From the NCBI GenBank assembly GCA_021773365.1, contig JAJFKF010000107.1, positions 1-37,284 of the forward strand: a stretch of DNA of 37,284 nt, in the 5' to 3' direction. Below are positions 18,746 through 27,181 of the stretch, piece after piece. The notes under the pieces were generated by a model that was not told the origin of the DNA, did not search any database, and saw only the letters and a program-made list of their open reading frames with translations. How positions within the stretch are numbered: position 1 is the first letter of the stretch; the number at the start of each line of letters is the position of its first letter. The DNA comes from Gammaproteobacteria bacterium. Lineage in GTDB: Bacteria > Pseudomonadota > Gammaproteobacteria > Steroidobacterales > Steroidobacteraceae. The translations under genes were made by a program, and so were the position numbers.

Positions 18746-19903
18746 ATGAAGACGACTGGCTTGATGGCAGGCGTGGCGCTGGGTTGTGCGATGGCGGTCA
18801 CCGCGACTGCGGCGCCGGGCACAGCGCCGACGCTGAAGATCGGCGATCCGGCGCCAGCGCTGGAGGTGATGACCTGGATCAAGGGCGAGCCGGTTACCGC
18901 CTTCGAACCTGGAAGGGTCTACGTGGTGGAGTTCTGGGCCACCTGGTGCGGGCCGTGCAATGCGGCCATGCCGCACCTCAGTGAACTGCAGCAGCAGCAC
19001 GCCGATCGCCTGACCGTCATCGGTGTCGATGTGCGCGAGACCATCAAGGGCGAAGCGAGCGTGGAGGCAGTGCGGCGTTTCGTCGAGAAGAAGGGCGCGC
19101 GCATGGCCTATACCGTCGCCATGGATGATCCGGTGACCGAGCCGATGTTCAACAACTGGATGACGGCGGCCGGATCGCATGGCCTGCCGACGTCTTTCGT
19201 GGTCGATGGTCGCGGAATTCTGGTGTGGATGGGCCATCCCATGGGCGAGGGCATTGCCGCCTTCGACCGCGCCGTGGTGGCTGCGGTGGCCGGCAAGACG
19301 GGTGATCTGCAAGCCGCGCGGGAGCGACAGGAACAGATCAGCACGCTGAACGCGCGGCGTCTGCGCGAGCAGGCGTTACTGCAGCCGCTGATCGAGGCGC
19401 AGCAGCGCCAGGATGATGCCGCCGTGGTGGCGCAGGCGGAAAGACTGATGGACACCGAGCCGCGACTGACGGCGCGGCTGTATGTGGCAAAGCTCAGTGC
19501 GCTGCTGCGCATGGATGAAGCCGCGGCGCTGCGGTTCGCCAGTACGCAGGCTGCGGACGACGCCTTTCGCCGTCGCATGGGCGCGACCAACGATGCGCGC
19601 TACTGGAGCAATGTCGGTGCACTGATCGCCCAGCAGCCGGATCTGTCGCGGAGCACTTATCAGCTCGCGCGCGGCTACATTCAGGACGTGGTTTCGGCGG
19701 GTGGCACCGACTTCAACAGCTGGATCTACCTGGCGAAGCTGCATGCCTGGCTGGATGAGCCGGCGCGGGCGCTGGCGGCGCAGGAGAAGGCCATTGCCAT
19801 TACCACCGCCAGCCAGCGCGAGTATCCGCCGGAGTTTCTCTCCGGGCTGGAGCGGGCGCGGGTGGAGTATCAGGGGATGGTGAGTAACGCCGGACGGGAT
19901 TAG
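18746..19903 (+). CDS. Exported thioredoxin-like protein with helical C-terminal extension
   Basis: From the ATG at 18746 (GGAG at 18737-18740 as ribosome binding site) the product is 385 aa with a signal peptide (LMAGVALGCAMAVTATAAPG). A TlpA/ResA-type thioredoxin domain spans about residues 30-190, with the redox pair Cys68-Cys71 in EFWATWCGPCNAAMP and the cis-Pro loop GLPTSFVV. The second half (about 195-385) is helical and TPR-like (SWIYLAKLHAWLDEPARAL), with no close family name that I can give. In the cbb3 context it may reduce apocytochrome or copper-site cysteines, but it is separated from the TauE/SafE gene by 42 bp and could be independent. Its last ~85 bp recur at 22216-22301. It converges with the next gene, overlapping by 4 bp. 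Confidence 0.85.
   Translation: MKTTGLMAGVALGCAMAVTATAAPGTAPTLKIGDPAPALEVMTWIKGEPVTAFEPGRVYVVEFWATWCGPCNAAMPHLSELQQQHADRLTVIGVDVRETIKGEASVEAVRRFVEKKGARMAYTVAMDDPVTEPMFNNWMTAAGSHGLPTSFVVDGRGILVWMGHPMGEGIAAFDRAVVAAVAGKTGDLQAARERQEQISTLNARRLREQALLQPLIEAQQRQDDAAVVAQAERLMDTEPRLTARLYVAKLSALLRMDEAAALRFASTQAADDAFRRRMGATNDARYWSNVGALIAQQPDLSRSTYQLARGYIQDVVSAGGTDFNSWIYLAKLHAWLDEPARALAAQEKAIAITTASQREYPPEFLSGLERARVEYQGMVSNAGRD
19808..19892 (+). repeat. Direct repeat copy A: 3' end of the thioredoxin-like gene
   Basis: This segment is repeated at 22216-22301 in the same orientation, with roughly 90% identity by eye and one 1-bp insertion in the other copy. In this copy it is coding and encodes SQREYPPEFLSGLERARVEY near the protein C-terminus. 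The two copies exactly bracket the FecA-like receptor gene. Confidence 0.9.
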
Positions 19904-22086
19904 AAATCGTACGCGGCGCCGAGGTGGAAGTTGCGCCCCGGTGCGGGTTCGATGCCGCCGTTGACGAAGAATACGCGCGAGTAGTAGTGCTCGTTGGTCA
20001 GATTGGAAACCCCGCCCAGCAGCCTCAGGTGCTGGGCGATCAGGTAGTCCGCCGAGAGGTCGAACACCGTATACGAGGGGATCCTGGCCGGCATCACGAT
20101 CACGTCGCCCGCGATGCGCGGCTGATTGCTGTCTGCCCAGAACTGCGTGCCGATACTCTGGCCGACGAGGCTGGCTTTCCAGTGGTCCTGCTGACGCCAG
20201 GTCAGGCCGGCCTTGATCACGTAGTCCGGAGCGTAGGCCGGCGTATTGCCGGCCAGCGTCGACCCCATCGGGTCGGCGGAGTTCTCCAGCGTGATGCTGT
20301 CGGTGATTTGCGCGTCCAGGAGTGAGGCGTTGACGAAGAAATCCAGGTGTCGGTCCGCTGGGGCATTCGCGGATATCCGCAGCAGATCGTAGTCGAGTTC
20401 CATTTCGACGCCGCGGCTGCGCGCATCGCCGGAATTCACGTTTACCGAGCCGCCGAGGCCGTCGCTCTGGCTTTCGATGCGGTTATTCGTTTGCACGACG
20501 AAGACACTGACGTCGTAAAACAGACCCGCTTGCGGCCAGCCGTGGATGCCCGCCTCGAATGTAAGGTATTCGGTGGTGTCCGGATCATTGCCGGCATTCA
20601 GGCGCGAGCGGTTGCTGGCGACATCACGGTAGCGCACCGGCCGATAGCCCTGCGCGATGTTGAGATACGTCTCGTTGCCGTGGCCGAAGTCATTGCCGAG
20701 TCCCAAGCCGAACAGCGCGACGTCGCGGCTGAGCGTGTCATGTACCAGGGGCCCGGTGTGCGGAGGCGAAGCGGCGATCTTTTCGTTGGTGCCGATTTCC
20801 TCACGCTCCAGGCGCGCTGAAGGCACGATGTGGAACTTGCCGAAACGGAACACGTTCTCGGCGAAGAGCGCTCCATACTTCGTCGTGCTGTGGTTGTCGT
20901 AGCTGATCGTGCCGGATCGGTCGTCCCGACGGGTATACGGCTGGAGGTTGTCCACCACTCCCCAGTCGCTGCTGGACCGGTACAGCGTCGTGCCGACCGT
21001 CAGCGCGTTGCCCCGGCCCCAGCGGTGTGCCAGACGCGCATCGAGGCCACCAAAATGAAACGTCTGCTCGTTGATCGAAGCGGCGGTCGGGGTATCGCCC
21101 GAGTAGGAATCTGAACGATGGGCCACCTCTGTTTTGCCGGCCCACAGCTTGACGGTGAGGAGGTCGTTTCCGCTGAACTGGTTGTCATAGCGCAGCGCGC
21201 CGCTAAAGCGGTCGGTCCACAGGTGGTCCGCTGGGGTGGTGGTCATGTCGGGATCGGCATTGAACTGCCGTACGGTCAGAAAGCCGGGCAGCCCGCTGTC
21301 CAGCGAATAGGCGAGTACGTCGAGGCGCAGACCTTGATGCTCGCCGACGGCGTACTTCAACCGCAGGTCGCCTGAATTGAGCGTGAAATCGCCGTTTTCG
21401 CGCATGCCGTCTGATTGGCGGCGGCTGAAATCGGCGAGATATCCCAGCGCACCGCGGGTCCCGGTAATTTCGTTATAGCTGGAAAACAGACCGTCTGCGC
21501 CCATCACCTGTTCGGTCATGCCGGTCAGCATGTGGCTGGGATCGGGCGCGCGCGAGACGTAGTTGATCACCGGCTGCGGCTCGGGCCCGTAGAGCAGGCC
21601 GGAGCCGCCGCGGATCATCTGGATCGAGTCGATCGTTTGCGGGATCGGCAGATAGTAGTGCGCGGGGTAGCCGAACCAGTCGAGCGCGATCGGCATGCCA
21701 TCCTGCAGCACCAGCACGTATTCGCTTTCCTGCGGATTGCCGATGCCGCGATAGGTGAGATTGAGCTGGGTCGGATCCTGTTGCTCGGCGATGATCACGC
21801 CGGGCAGCCGATTGAACATCTCACGTTGGTTGTTGTTGATCACCGTGGGCTGGTGGTCGAGCTGAACAACGGAGGCTTTCTTCGTCACGGTGATGACCGT
21901 GCCATCCACCTCCGGCAGCGAATGTGCGTACCGGGTTTCGGGATTGATCAGCCACGGCTTGCCTTGGACAATGACGCCCTCGGAATTCACTTTGTTCTGA
22001 TGATCATTCTGGACGGCATCAGCAAGGGCCTCCTTCTGGGCCATCATCGCCAGTAGCATTGCCGTCATCACCAGGATTGCTTTCAT
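19900..22086 (-). CDS. FecA-like TonB-dependent outer membrane receptor without STN domain
   Basis: The 728-aa product (ATG at 22086; a longer frame starts at 22116) has a signal peptide (MKAILVMTAMLLAMMAQKEA). The plug domain spans about residues 60-185, with VVQLDHQPTVINNNQREMF, LPGVIIAEQQ, LVLQDGMPIALDWFGYP and IQMIRGGSGLLYGPEP. A 22-strand barrel follows, ending in LGGVSNLTNEHYYSRVF and the terminal aromatic LGAAYDF. The plug resembles the Fe(III)-citrate/FecA branch, so a ferric chelate is the likely ligand, but this is inference. It lacks the N-terminal STN signalling domain of the other two receptors, so it should not signal to FecR. It is bracketed by a direct repeat, and its 5' region is more A/T-rich than its neighbours, suggesting separate acquisition. 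Confidence 0.9.
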   Translation of the reverse strand: MKAILVMTAMLLAMMAQKEALADAVQNDHQNKVNSEGVIVQGKPWLINPETRYAHSLPEVDGTVITVTKKASVVQLDHQPTVINNNQREMFNRLPGVIIAEQQDPTQLNLTYRGIGNPQESEYVLVLQDGMPIALDWFGYPAHYYLPIPQTIDSIQMIRGGSGLLYGPEPQPVINYVSRAPDPSHMLTGMTEQVMGADGLFSSYNEITGTRGALGYLADFSRRQSDGMRENGDFTLNSGDLRLKYAVGEHQGLRLDVLAYSLDSGLPGFLTVRQFNADPDMTTTPADHLWTDRFSGALRYDNQFSGNDLLTVKLWAGKTEVAHRSDSYSGDTPTAASINEQTFHFGGLDARLAHRWGRGNALTVGTTLYRSSSDWGVVDNLQPYTRRDDRSGTISYDNHSTTKYGALFAENVFRFGKFHIVPSARLEREEIGTNEKIAASPPHTGPLVHDTLSRDVALFGLGLGNDFGHGNETYLNIAQGYRPVRYRDVASNRSRLNAGNDPDTTEYLTFEAGIHGWPQAGLFYDVSVFVVQTNNRIESQSDGLGGSVNVNSGDARSRGVEMELDYDLLRISANAPADRHLDFFVNASLLDAQITDSITLENSADPMGSTLAGNTPAYAPDYVIKAGLTWRQQDHWKASLVGQSIGTQFWADSNQPRIAGDVIVMPARIPSYTVFDLSADYLIAQHLRLLGGVSNLTNEHYYSRVFFVNGGIEPAPGRNFHLGAAYDF

Positions 22087-22215
22087 GTTCTCTGTCGCTC
22101 CATTTCTATACATCATCGGTCACTGTAGCCTCGATCACTTACTTCAGCTGACGCTCACCGGCCAGTGCCGTCCGGGGCGCTCCAGCTGTGGATGGCTGGC
22201 CATCCTCCTTAATAT

Positions 22216-22301
22216 GCCAGCCGCCACGAATTTCCGCCGGAGTTTTTCTCCGGGCTGGAGCGGGCGCGGGCGGAGTATCAGGGGGATGGTGAGGAACGCC
22301 G
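22216..22301 (+). repeat. Direct repeat copy B: diverged thioredoxin-gene 3' fragment
   Basis: This is the second copy of the 19808-19892 segment. In the matching frame it would encode SRHEFPPEFFSGLERARAEY, with conservative changes (Tyr to Phe, Leu to Phe, Val to Ala) relative to copy A; a 1-bp insertion then breaks the frame. The rest of a thioredoxin gene is absent. The stop codon of the minus-strand esterase-like gene (22278-22280) falls inside it. Confidence 0.88.
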
Positions 22302-23630
22302 AACCGGCGTCGCCGGAAGCATTTCGTCAATGAAGATGAAGGCGTCGAACACGGCGGACCAGTCACCGCGCATCGGGCTGTAGCCGAAGGCGCCGGCAAC
22401 GAGCTCCTGGCGCAGCCAGTGATCCTGCGGCGTGTGTTTCAGGTCGATAAACAGATACTTGTGGCCGGTGAGATGAAGCAACTCCTCGAGTGAGCCTGGC
22501 ATTGCCTTTACGGGAATGGCGAAGTCCCTGTTTACCCGGCGACTGCGCCCGCTGTAGGCCAGCACGCCGATGGAGTAGATGTCATCGCCCATCAGCTCAA
22601 GCGCAACCTGGCCCATCGGCCGGTAGGTATCAAACATATCCCTGAAATTTCCGAAGCCTTCCAGGGCGGCGATATCGCGCGCCAGATGCGTATTGGCAGC
22701 CCAGGCAACGATCTTCCGATCCGGGTGGTACTGGTACGCCAGCCAGGCAAGGTTATTACCCATGGAGACGTCGCGCCGGTTGCCGGCTTCGCCGCCGGCG
22801 CGGATGGTTTCCAGGGTGATGGAGTAGGCGTGCTGGAAGTCCCACAGGTTCAGCAGGGTGCGATGCATCAGCATTCTTTCCCGCTGATCGATACGCTCAT
22901 CCGGCCGGCCGACAAGCACGATGAGACGGCTGAGCAGGTCCTGGTACGGTTGCCGCTGCTGATCTGACAGCTTCGCATAGCTGCCTGCGGAAACCATCCG
23001 ATGCAGATCCTGCAACGTGGTCCTGTCCTCGGCAGACAGTGTGTGCGGGTAGGCGCGATCGAGAAAGTCGAACAGCGGAGCGAACATCCCGCCTCTGGAC
23101 TGGCAGTCGAAGCCGCTCATCTCCAGTGGCTTCGCGGTTCCCTGTGTCGCTCTGACATATTCGAGGAGCGGTTGAGTTTCCCGGGCGGCACTCCATACGG
23201 AATAGATGCCGGCGGCAGCGGCGACGTCTACGGGCTTGTCGGTACGCAGTGCGATGTCCGCCATGCGGCATTCGAGAAGATTGGATTCCCAGGCCAGAAC
23301 GCTGAAATCCATGCGCTGATGCAGATACCGGATCAGCCGGGTCTTGGCGCGGAAGGCTTCGCCGTCTCCGTGTGTGGGTTCGCCAAGCGTGACGACGCGG
23401 GCATTGCTAATGCGCCGGCCGATGGGGGTCAGGTCGGAGTAGTCCGTATCGTCGGCGTCAAGCGTGCGGATAGGGATGGCATTTTCCTTCAGCCAGGCGA
23501 TGCGTTCCTGTGTTGTTTCATGTGCCGTCTCCGCCGTGATGTCTTCCGCCCGACACGACAGAGTGAGCACAGCGAGAATAAAAGCGGGGAGCGCCACAGC
23601 GGCGCTCCCCGAAAGATCAAAATACCTCAT
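22278..23630 (-). CDS. Exported erythromycin-esterase-family hydrolase
   Basis: The 450-aa product matches the erythromycin esterase (EreA/EreB) fold. It has VVTLGEPTHGDGEAF (the GExTHG active-site block with the catalytic His), VLAWESNLLE, the arginine/asparagine block VSMGNNLAWLAYQY, and WAANTHLARD. Known members open the macrolactone ring of erythromycin, but many relatives have unknown substrates. A hydrophobic signal (AAVALPAFILAVLTLSC) suggests export or a poorly conserved lipoprotein anchor, unlike cytoplasmic EreA. It starts 17 bp after the upstream TonB receptor on the same strand, with GGAAAG as a weak ribosome binding site. An intrinsic-terminator-like hairpin lies within codons 7-18. 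The last codons run into repeat copy B, so the C-terminus may be altered. Antibiotic resistance should not be assumed. Confidence 0.85.
   Translation of the reverse strand: MRYFDLSGSAAVALPAFILAVLTLSCRAEDITAETAHETTQERIAWLKENAIPIRTLDADDTDYSDLTPIGRRISNARVVTLGEPTHGDGEAFRAKTRLIRYLHQRMDFSVLAWESNLLECRMADIALRTDKPVDVAAAAGIYSVWSAARETQPLLEYVRATQGTAKPLEMSGFDCQSRGGMFAPLFDFLDRAYPHTLSAEDRTTLQDLHRMVSAGSYAKLSDQQRQPYQDLLSRLIVLVGRPDERIDQRERMLMHRTLLNLWDFQHAYSITLETIRAGGEAGNRRDVSMGNNLAWLAYQYHPDRKIVAWAANTHLARDIAALEGFGNFRDMFDTYRPMGQVALELMGDDIYSIGVLAYSGRSRRVNRDFAIPVKAMPGSLEELLHLTGHKYLFIDLKHTPQDHWLRQELVAGAFGYSPMRGDWSAVFDAFIFIDEMLPATPVRRSSPSP
23577..23610 (-). terminator. Intrinsic-terminator-like hairpin inside the 5' end of the esterase gene
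   Basis: On the minus strand, GGGGAGCGCC and GGCGCTCCCC form a perfect 10-bp stem (23610-23601 and 23595-23586) around a 5-nt loop. GC then TTTTATT follows (23583-23577). This is the shape of a Rho-independent terminator for the TonB receptor gene ending at 23648, yet it lies downstream of the esterase ATG at 23630. Confidence 0.6.
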
Positions 23631-23647
23631 TTTTGTTGAAGTCTTTC

Positions 23648-26600
23648 CTAGAGCCCGAACGACTTGCTGATCGTCACCGTGTAACGACGCAGCCTTGGGT
23701 CACCGTAGGGGCTGTAGGCCCTGCCGCTGGGGCTGGTGATGGCCAGGATGGGCGGCGATTCGTTGAACAGGTTCTGCACGCCGACCGACACCTCCACGTC
23801 GGCGAGGAAGCCGCCGGCGAACTGCAGGTCGCTGTCGAAGTGATAGGTGGCATTGAGGTCATGATAGATCTGGTCCGGAATCCATTCCGCGCCCTGGTTG
23901 AGTATGGCCAGGTCAATTGCCGCCGGTTGTGAGGTCGAGCGATAGACGCGATAGGCATTGTAGTACTGCGCATTCCAGGTCATGGACAGCGGACCACGAT
24001 CCCAGGTGACGCCGAGATTGCCACGCCACTCCAGGGGCCCGAAGCTGTAGCCGACATTCTCGACGAATGGTGTGCCGGGCAGCACCTGGCCCCGGTAGTG
24101 CGGTTGCCAGCTGGCCACTGCATACCAGCGGAAGGCGCCCCAGCGGTCGGTGGCCACCGCGTAGTCGGCCTGTATGTCATAGGCTTCCAGCGAGGTGCTG
24201 GAGGCATTGAGGAACGAGGCGTCGAAATGCGTGATCGGGCCCGCCCAGCCGGGCTGATCGGTGGGGAGATTGGGACCGCGTTGAATGCGGCCTTCCGGCA
24301 GATTGTCCTCGTAGTCGAGGAAGAACTGCCACGGCGGGGTGTAGATCTCGTCGGTCTTCTCGATGCGCGTGTAGTCCAGCGACAGCCGCAACGCCGGGGC
24401 GAAGCGCGGCGTCAGGACCATGCCGGCCGACCAGCTCTCCGATTGCTCGGGATTGAGGTTCGGATTACCGCCGGAGATCCAGGTGAAGGGCTGACCGACG
24501 AAGGTGGAGTTGAAGCCGCGCTTCGGATCGCTGCCCAGCGAGAAAAAGGCCTGACGTACGCGCGGCGCGATATGAACGGTGGAGGGCGCGATGAAGCCGG
24601 TGCCGATGCTGGCGCGGAAGGCCACATCCTGCAGCGGCGCGTAGCGAATAGCGAAGGTGTAATCGGTGGACTTGACGTTGTTGACGCTGTAGTCCGGGCC
24701 GGGCAGTTCATCGATCGACAGCAGGTAGTAGCTGTTGGTCAGCGGCGCGCGGGTTTCATACTTGTCGTGGCGCACCGAGGCCTGCAGTTCCAGCGCCCGC
24801 GCCCAGGGCTGCGCGTTCTTCGAGGAGATCAGGGGCGCGCGCGCTTCCAGGTAGTAGGAGTCGGCATCCTGGGAGCGTTGCGGATAGAACAGGTAGTAGA
24901 CGTCACGCGTGGTCTCCATATCCTGGTAGATCGCGTCCTCGAGGGTTTCCTCACGGCGCTCGACCAGGGTGGACAGCGTCAGCGGGCCGCCAGACAGATC
25001 GAACACCGGTCCGGAGAGACGCAGGGTGGCGTCCTTCAGCGTGGTGTCGAATGGGCCGATGAACTGGTTGGGTGAGGGCAACTGATAAGGGCCGAAGTCG
25101 ATCGGGAAGGTGTTGCCCTCCTGCAGGATATTCAATGCCGGACGCGAGTCGCCCGCGGCGCAGGGCAGCAGGGGGCCGGCACCATCGGGATCGACGCCGG
25201 CGCCGACGCCGCGCGCCAGCACGCAGGCGGCCACGGAATCGGCGACAAAGAAGGTGTTGATCTGCTCGAGTCGTGCGCGGCTCCAGTTGTAGTCGATCTC
25301 GCCGGTCCAGTGGCCGGGCAGGCGGAAGATCAGGCCGGCGGTCGCGCGGCGGGTGATCGATTCCGTCCGGGTCCTGAAACTGAGGTTTGGCGTCGGGAAA
25401 CGCACATCGATGGCCTGCTGGAAGGGATTGTTGGGCGCATTCGCCGGCAGGGTGATGGCGCTGGGTACCGCCGCATAGTAGCCGCTGCCGATGTTACCGA
25501 GCTGCGACAGGTCGAGAAACACATCCAGGTAGCTGGTGAACTCGCGGCGCACGTTGATTGAAGCCGATTTCAAGGACGGCCCGGCAAACAGGCCGAGTTG
25601 CCCGCCGGACATGTCCTCGGGTACCGCCAGGTTGTACTGATTGGCGTTGGCAATCAGGGCCGCACCGCCATCGGAATCCGGGCCGGCATAGCCCATCGGC
25701 AGATGCGTGATGGTCGAGCCCAGGGAGGTGCCGCCATATCCGGGATCCAGTGTCAGGTTCAGGCGCTGGTTTGTCATGGGATCGAAATCAGCGCTGCGGA
25801 TATTCACCGTGGCGCCGAGGGGAGCGAAGGATGCGCCCGTTATGGCAGTCGGATTGTTCTGCAGCTGCAGCGCCAGTCCGCGGGAATGAAAATCGCGGTC
25901 CCGGACCATCAGGTCGTTGGCCTGCGCGCGGGTGGCCGCCAGGGTGATCTGGGTGCGGCCGCCTTCCAGACTGAAGCCGGCATTGGCGTCCATGCGGATG
26001 TTTGCCGCGTCGCCGTCGAAGGTGTTGGCATAGGTGATGCGGGTGTCCAGGCCGGTGTACTCGTTGCGCAGAATGACATTGATGACACCGCCGGTGGCGC
26101 TGCCGCCGTAGATGCCGCCGGCCGTGGACGGCAGTACTTCGATGCGCTCCACCGCCGCCATGGGAATGCCGTTGATATCGGCCTGGAAGGAGAAACCCAG
26201 CGTGGAGATGTTCGGCAGACGGCGGCCGTTGACCAGGATGAGCGTCTGGTCGGGACCGAGGCCGCGCAGGTCGATGCTGGAGGACTGGGTGGCCGAGTCG
26301 CCCACGGTCTGGCCATAGGTGGCGCCGGCGGCGTTCATCGGCAGGCGGCTCTTGAGAAATTCCTCCAGGTGCACGGCCTGCGAGCGCTGGATCTCTTCTT
26401 TGTCGAAGACGACATAGGGCTGGGGCGCGTCTTCGGTGCGTTTGATGTCGACGTTGAGATTGCGCTGACCCTTGACCAGGATCTCCGGTGTGCCGGCCTG
26501 TGCTTCGCTGTCCTCGCCGTGTTCCGGATCGGAGCCGGACTTCGCATTGCCGGCTGCTGACGCGCCGGACTGGGGGGGCGCCTCGACCAGGGCAAGGTGC

Positions 26601-27010
26601 ATAGCCTGATGTCCGCCTGCGGGGATCACGGCAGAGGAGATCTCACGTACCTCGGAGCGGATGGCAACAGTTTGTGAATTAATGAAGTGGTAACTCAGAC
26701 CCGACCCCGACAGAAGCTGTGACAGGGCGGCGGCGGCGGTGTACTTGCCCTGGAGTGCAGGTGCGATGAGCTTCGGATTGACCACTTCGGTCGGATAGAC
26801 CACCTGCAGCCCGGCCTGGTCGGCCAGTTGCTTCAGCGCGGTGCCCATGGGCTGCGAGTCGATCCGCAGTGTCAGCTGCGGGGCCGGTTCCGGCTCCGCG
26901 GCCAGGCTGGGCGTCTGGGCGGTGAGCAGGGCCGCCAGCAGGGCCATGCTCAGTGTCGCGCGCAGGGCGGCCAGCGGGCCGGTCCTCGTCGGTTTGAAGT
27001 GTCTGGTCAT
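23648..27010 (-). CDS. STN-containing TonB-dependent receptor/transducer
   Basis: The 1120-aa product starts at the ATG at 27010, with GGGGAG as ribosome binding site 6 bp upstream; a longer frame to 27049 is less likely. A signal peptide (LSMALLAALLTAQTPSLAAE) is followed by an STN domain at about residues 45-125 (LTLRIDSQPMGTALKQLADQ). A Gly/Ser/Glu-rich linker comes next, then the plug (AVHLEEFLKSRLPMNA, SSIDLRGLGPDQTLILVNGR, VERIEVLPSTAGGIYGGSAT). The large barrel ends in RRYTVTISKSFGL. STN domains contact FecR-type anti-sigma factors, so this receptor should both import a ligand and signal. The divergent fecI/fecR pair at 27182 is the obvious partner. It is followed on the same strand by the esterase-like gene. 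Confidence 0.92.
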   Translation of the reverse strand: MTRHFKPTRTGPLAALRATLSMALLAALLTAQTPSLAAEPEPAPQLTLRIDSQPMGTALKQLADQAGLQVVYPTEVVNPKLIAPALQGKYTAAAALSQLLSGSGLSYHFINSQTVAIRSEVREISSAVIPAGGHQAMHLALVEAPPQSGASAAGNAKSGSDPEHGEDSEAQAGTPEILVKGQRNLNVDIKRTEDAPQPYVVFDKEEIQRSQAVHLEEFLKSRLPMNAAGATYGQTVGDSATQSSSIDLRGLGPDQTLILVNGRRLPNISTLGFSFQADINGIPMAAVERIEVLPSTAGGIYGGSATGGVINVILRNEYTGLDTRITYANTFDGDAANIRMDANAGFSLEGGRTQITLAATRAQANDLMVRDRDFHSRGLALQLQNNPTAITGASFAPLGATVNIRSADFDPMTNQRLNLTLDPGYGGTSLGSTITHLPMGYAGPDSDGGAALIANANQYNLAVPEDMSGGQLGLFAGPSLKSASINVRREFTSYLDVFLDLSQLGNIGSGYYAAVPSAITLPANAPNNPFQQAIDVRFPTPNLSFRTRTESITRRATAGLIFRLPGHWTGEIDYNWSRARLEQINTFFVADSVAACVLARGVGAGVDPDGAGPLLPCAAGDSRPALNILQEGNTFPIDFGPYQLPSPNQFIGPFDTTLKDATLRLSGPVFDLSGGPLTLSTLVERREETLEDAIYQDMETTRDVYYLFYPQRSQDADSYYLEARAPLISSKNAQPWARALELQASVRHDKYETRAPLTNSYYLLSIDELPGPDYSVNNVKSTDYTFAIRYAPLQDVAFRASIGTGFIAPSTVHIAPRVRQAFFSLGSDPKRGFNSTFVGQPFTWISGGNPNLNPEQSESWSAGMVLTPRFAPALRLSLDYTRIEKTDEIYTPPWQFFLDYEDNLPEGRIQRGPNLPTDQPGWAGPITHFDASFLNASSTSLEAYDIQADYAVATDRWGAFRWYAVASWQPHYRGQVLPGTPFVENVGYSFGPLEWRGNLGVTWDRGPLSMTWNAQYYNAYRVYRSTSQPAAIDLAILNQGAEWIPDQIYHDLNATYHFDSDLQFAGGFLADVEVSVGVQNLFNESPPILAITSPSGRAYSPYGDPRLRRYTVTISKSFGL

Positions 27011-27042
27011 TTCACGCTCCCCGGTATTGTGTACTACTGCGG

Positions 27043-27058
27043 CCGGCATTCGTGCCGG
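27043..27058. promoter_or_regulatory. Perfect hairpin in the divergent receptor/fecI intergenic region
   Basis: CCGGCA-TTCG-TGCCGG is a perfect 6-bp stem with a 4-nt loop, 33 bp upstream of the receptor start and 124 bp upstream of fecI. It could be an operator palindrome or an RNA hairpin in the receptor leader. A possible -10 sequence TATATT for fecI lies at 27130-27135, without a convincing -35. Confidence 0.35.
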
Positions 27059-27181
27059 TATCGCCCTTACAGTCCGGCCTGGAGCGCGGAATTCCCCCCG
27101 GGTGGGGAAAAATTTTCTCTGGAGGGGACTATATTACTGATGTGAAACCGTACGGAGCGAGCAGAGGGCTGATCGGGCGAA

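Noticed and set aside
19808-22301. Reading the direct repeat as a transposon target-site duplication
   Set aside because: It is about 85 bp long and only ~90% identical, with no terminal inverted repeats or transposase near the receptor gene.
22278-23630. Calling the esterase a macrolide-resistance gene
   Set aside because: The family includes many exported proteins of unknown substrate. The signal sequence and receptor linkage do not fit the known resistance enzymes.
24098-25075. Plus-strand open frames opposite the STN receptor (also 25598-26560)
   Set aside because: They are antisense shadows of a convincing TonB receptor, with Gly/Arg/Val-rich compositions and no domains.
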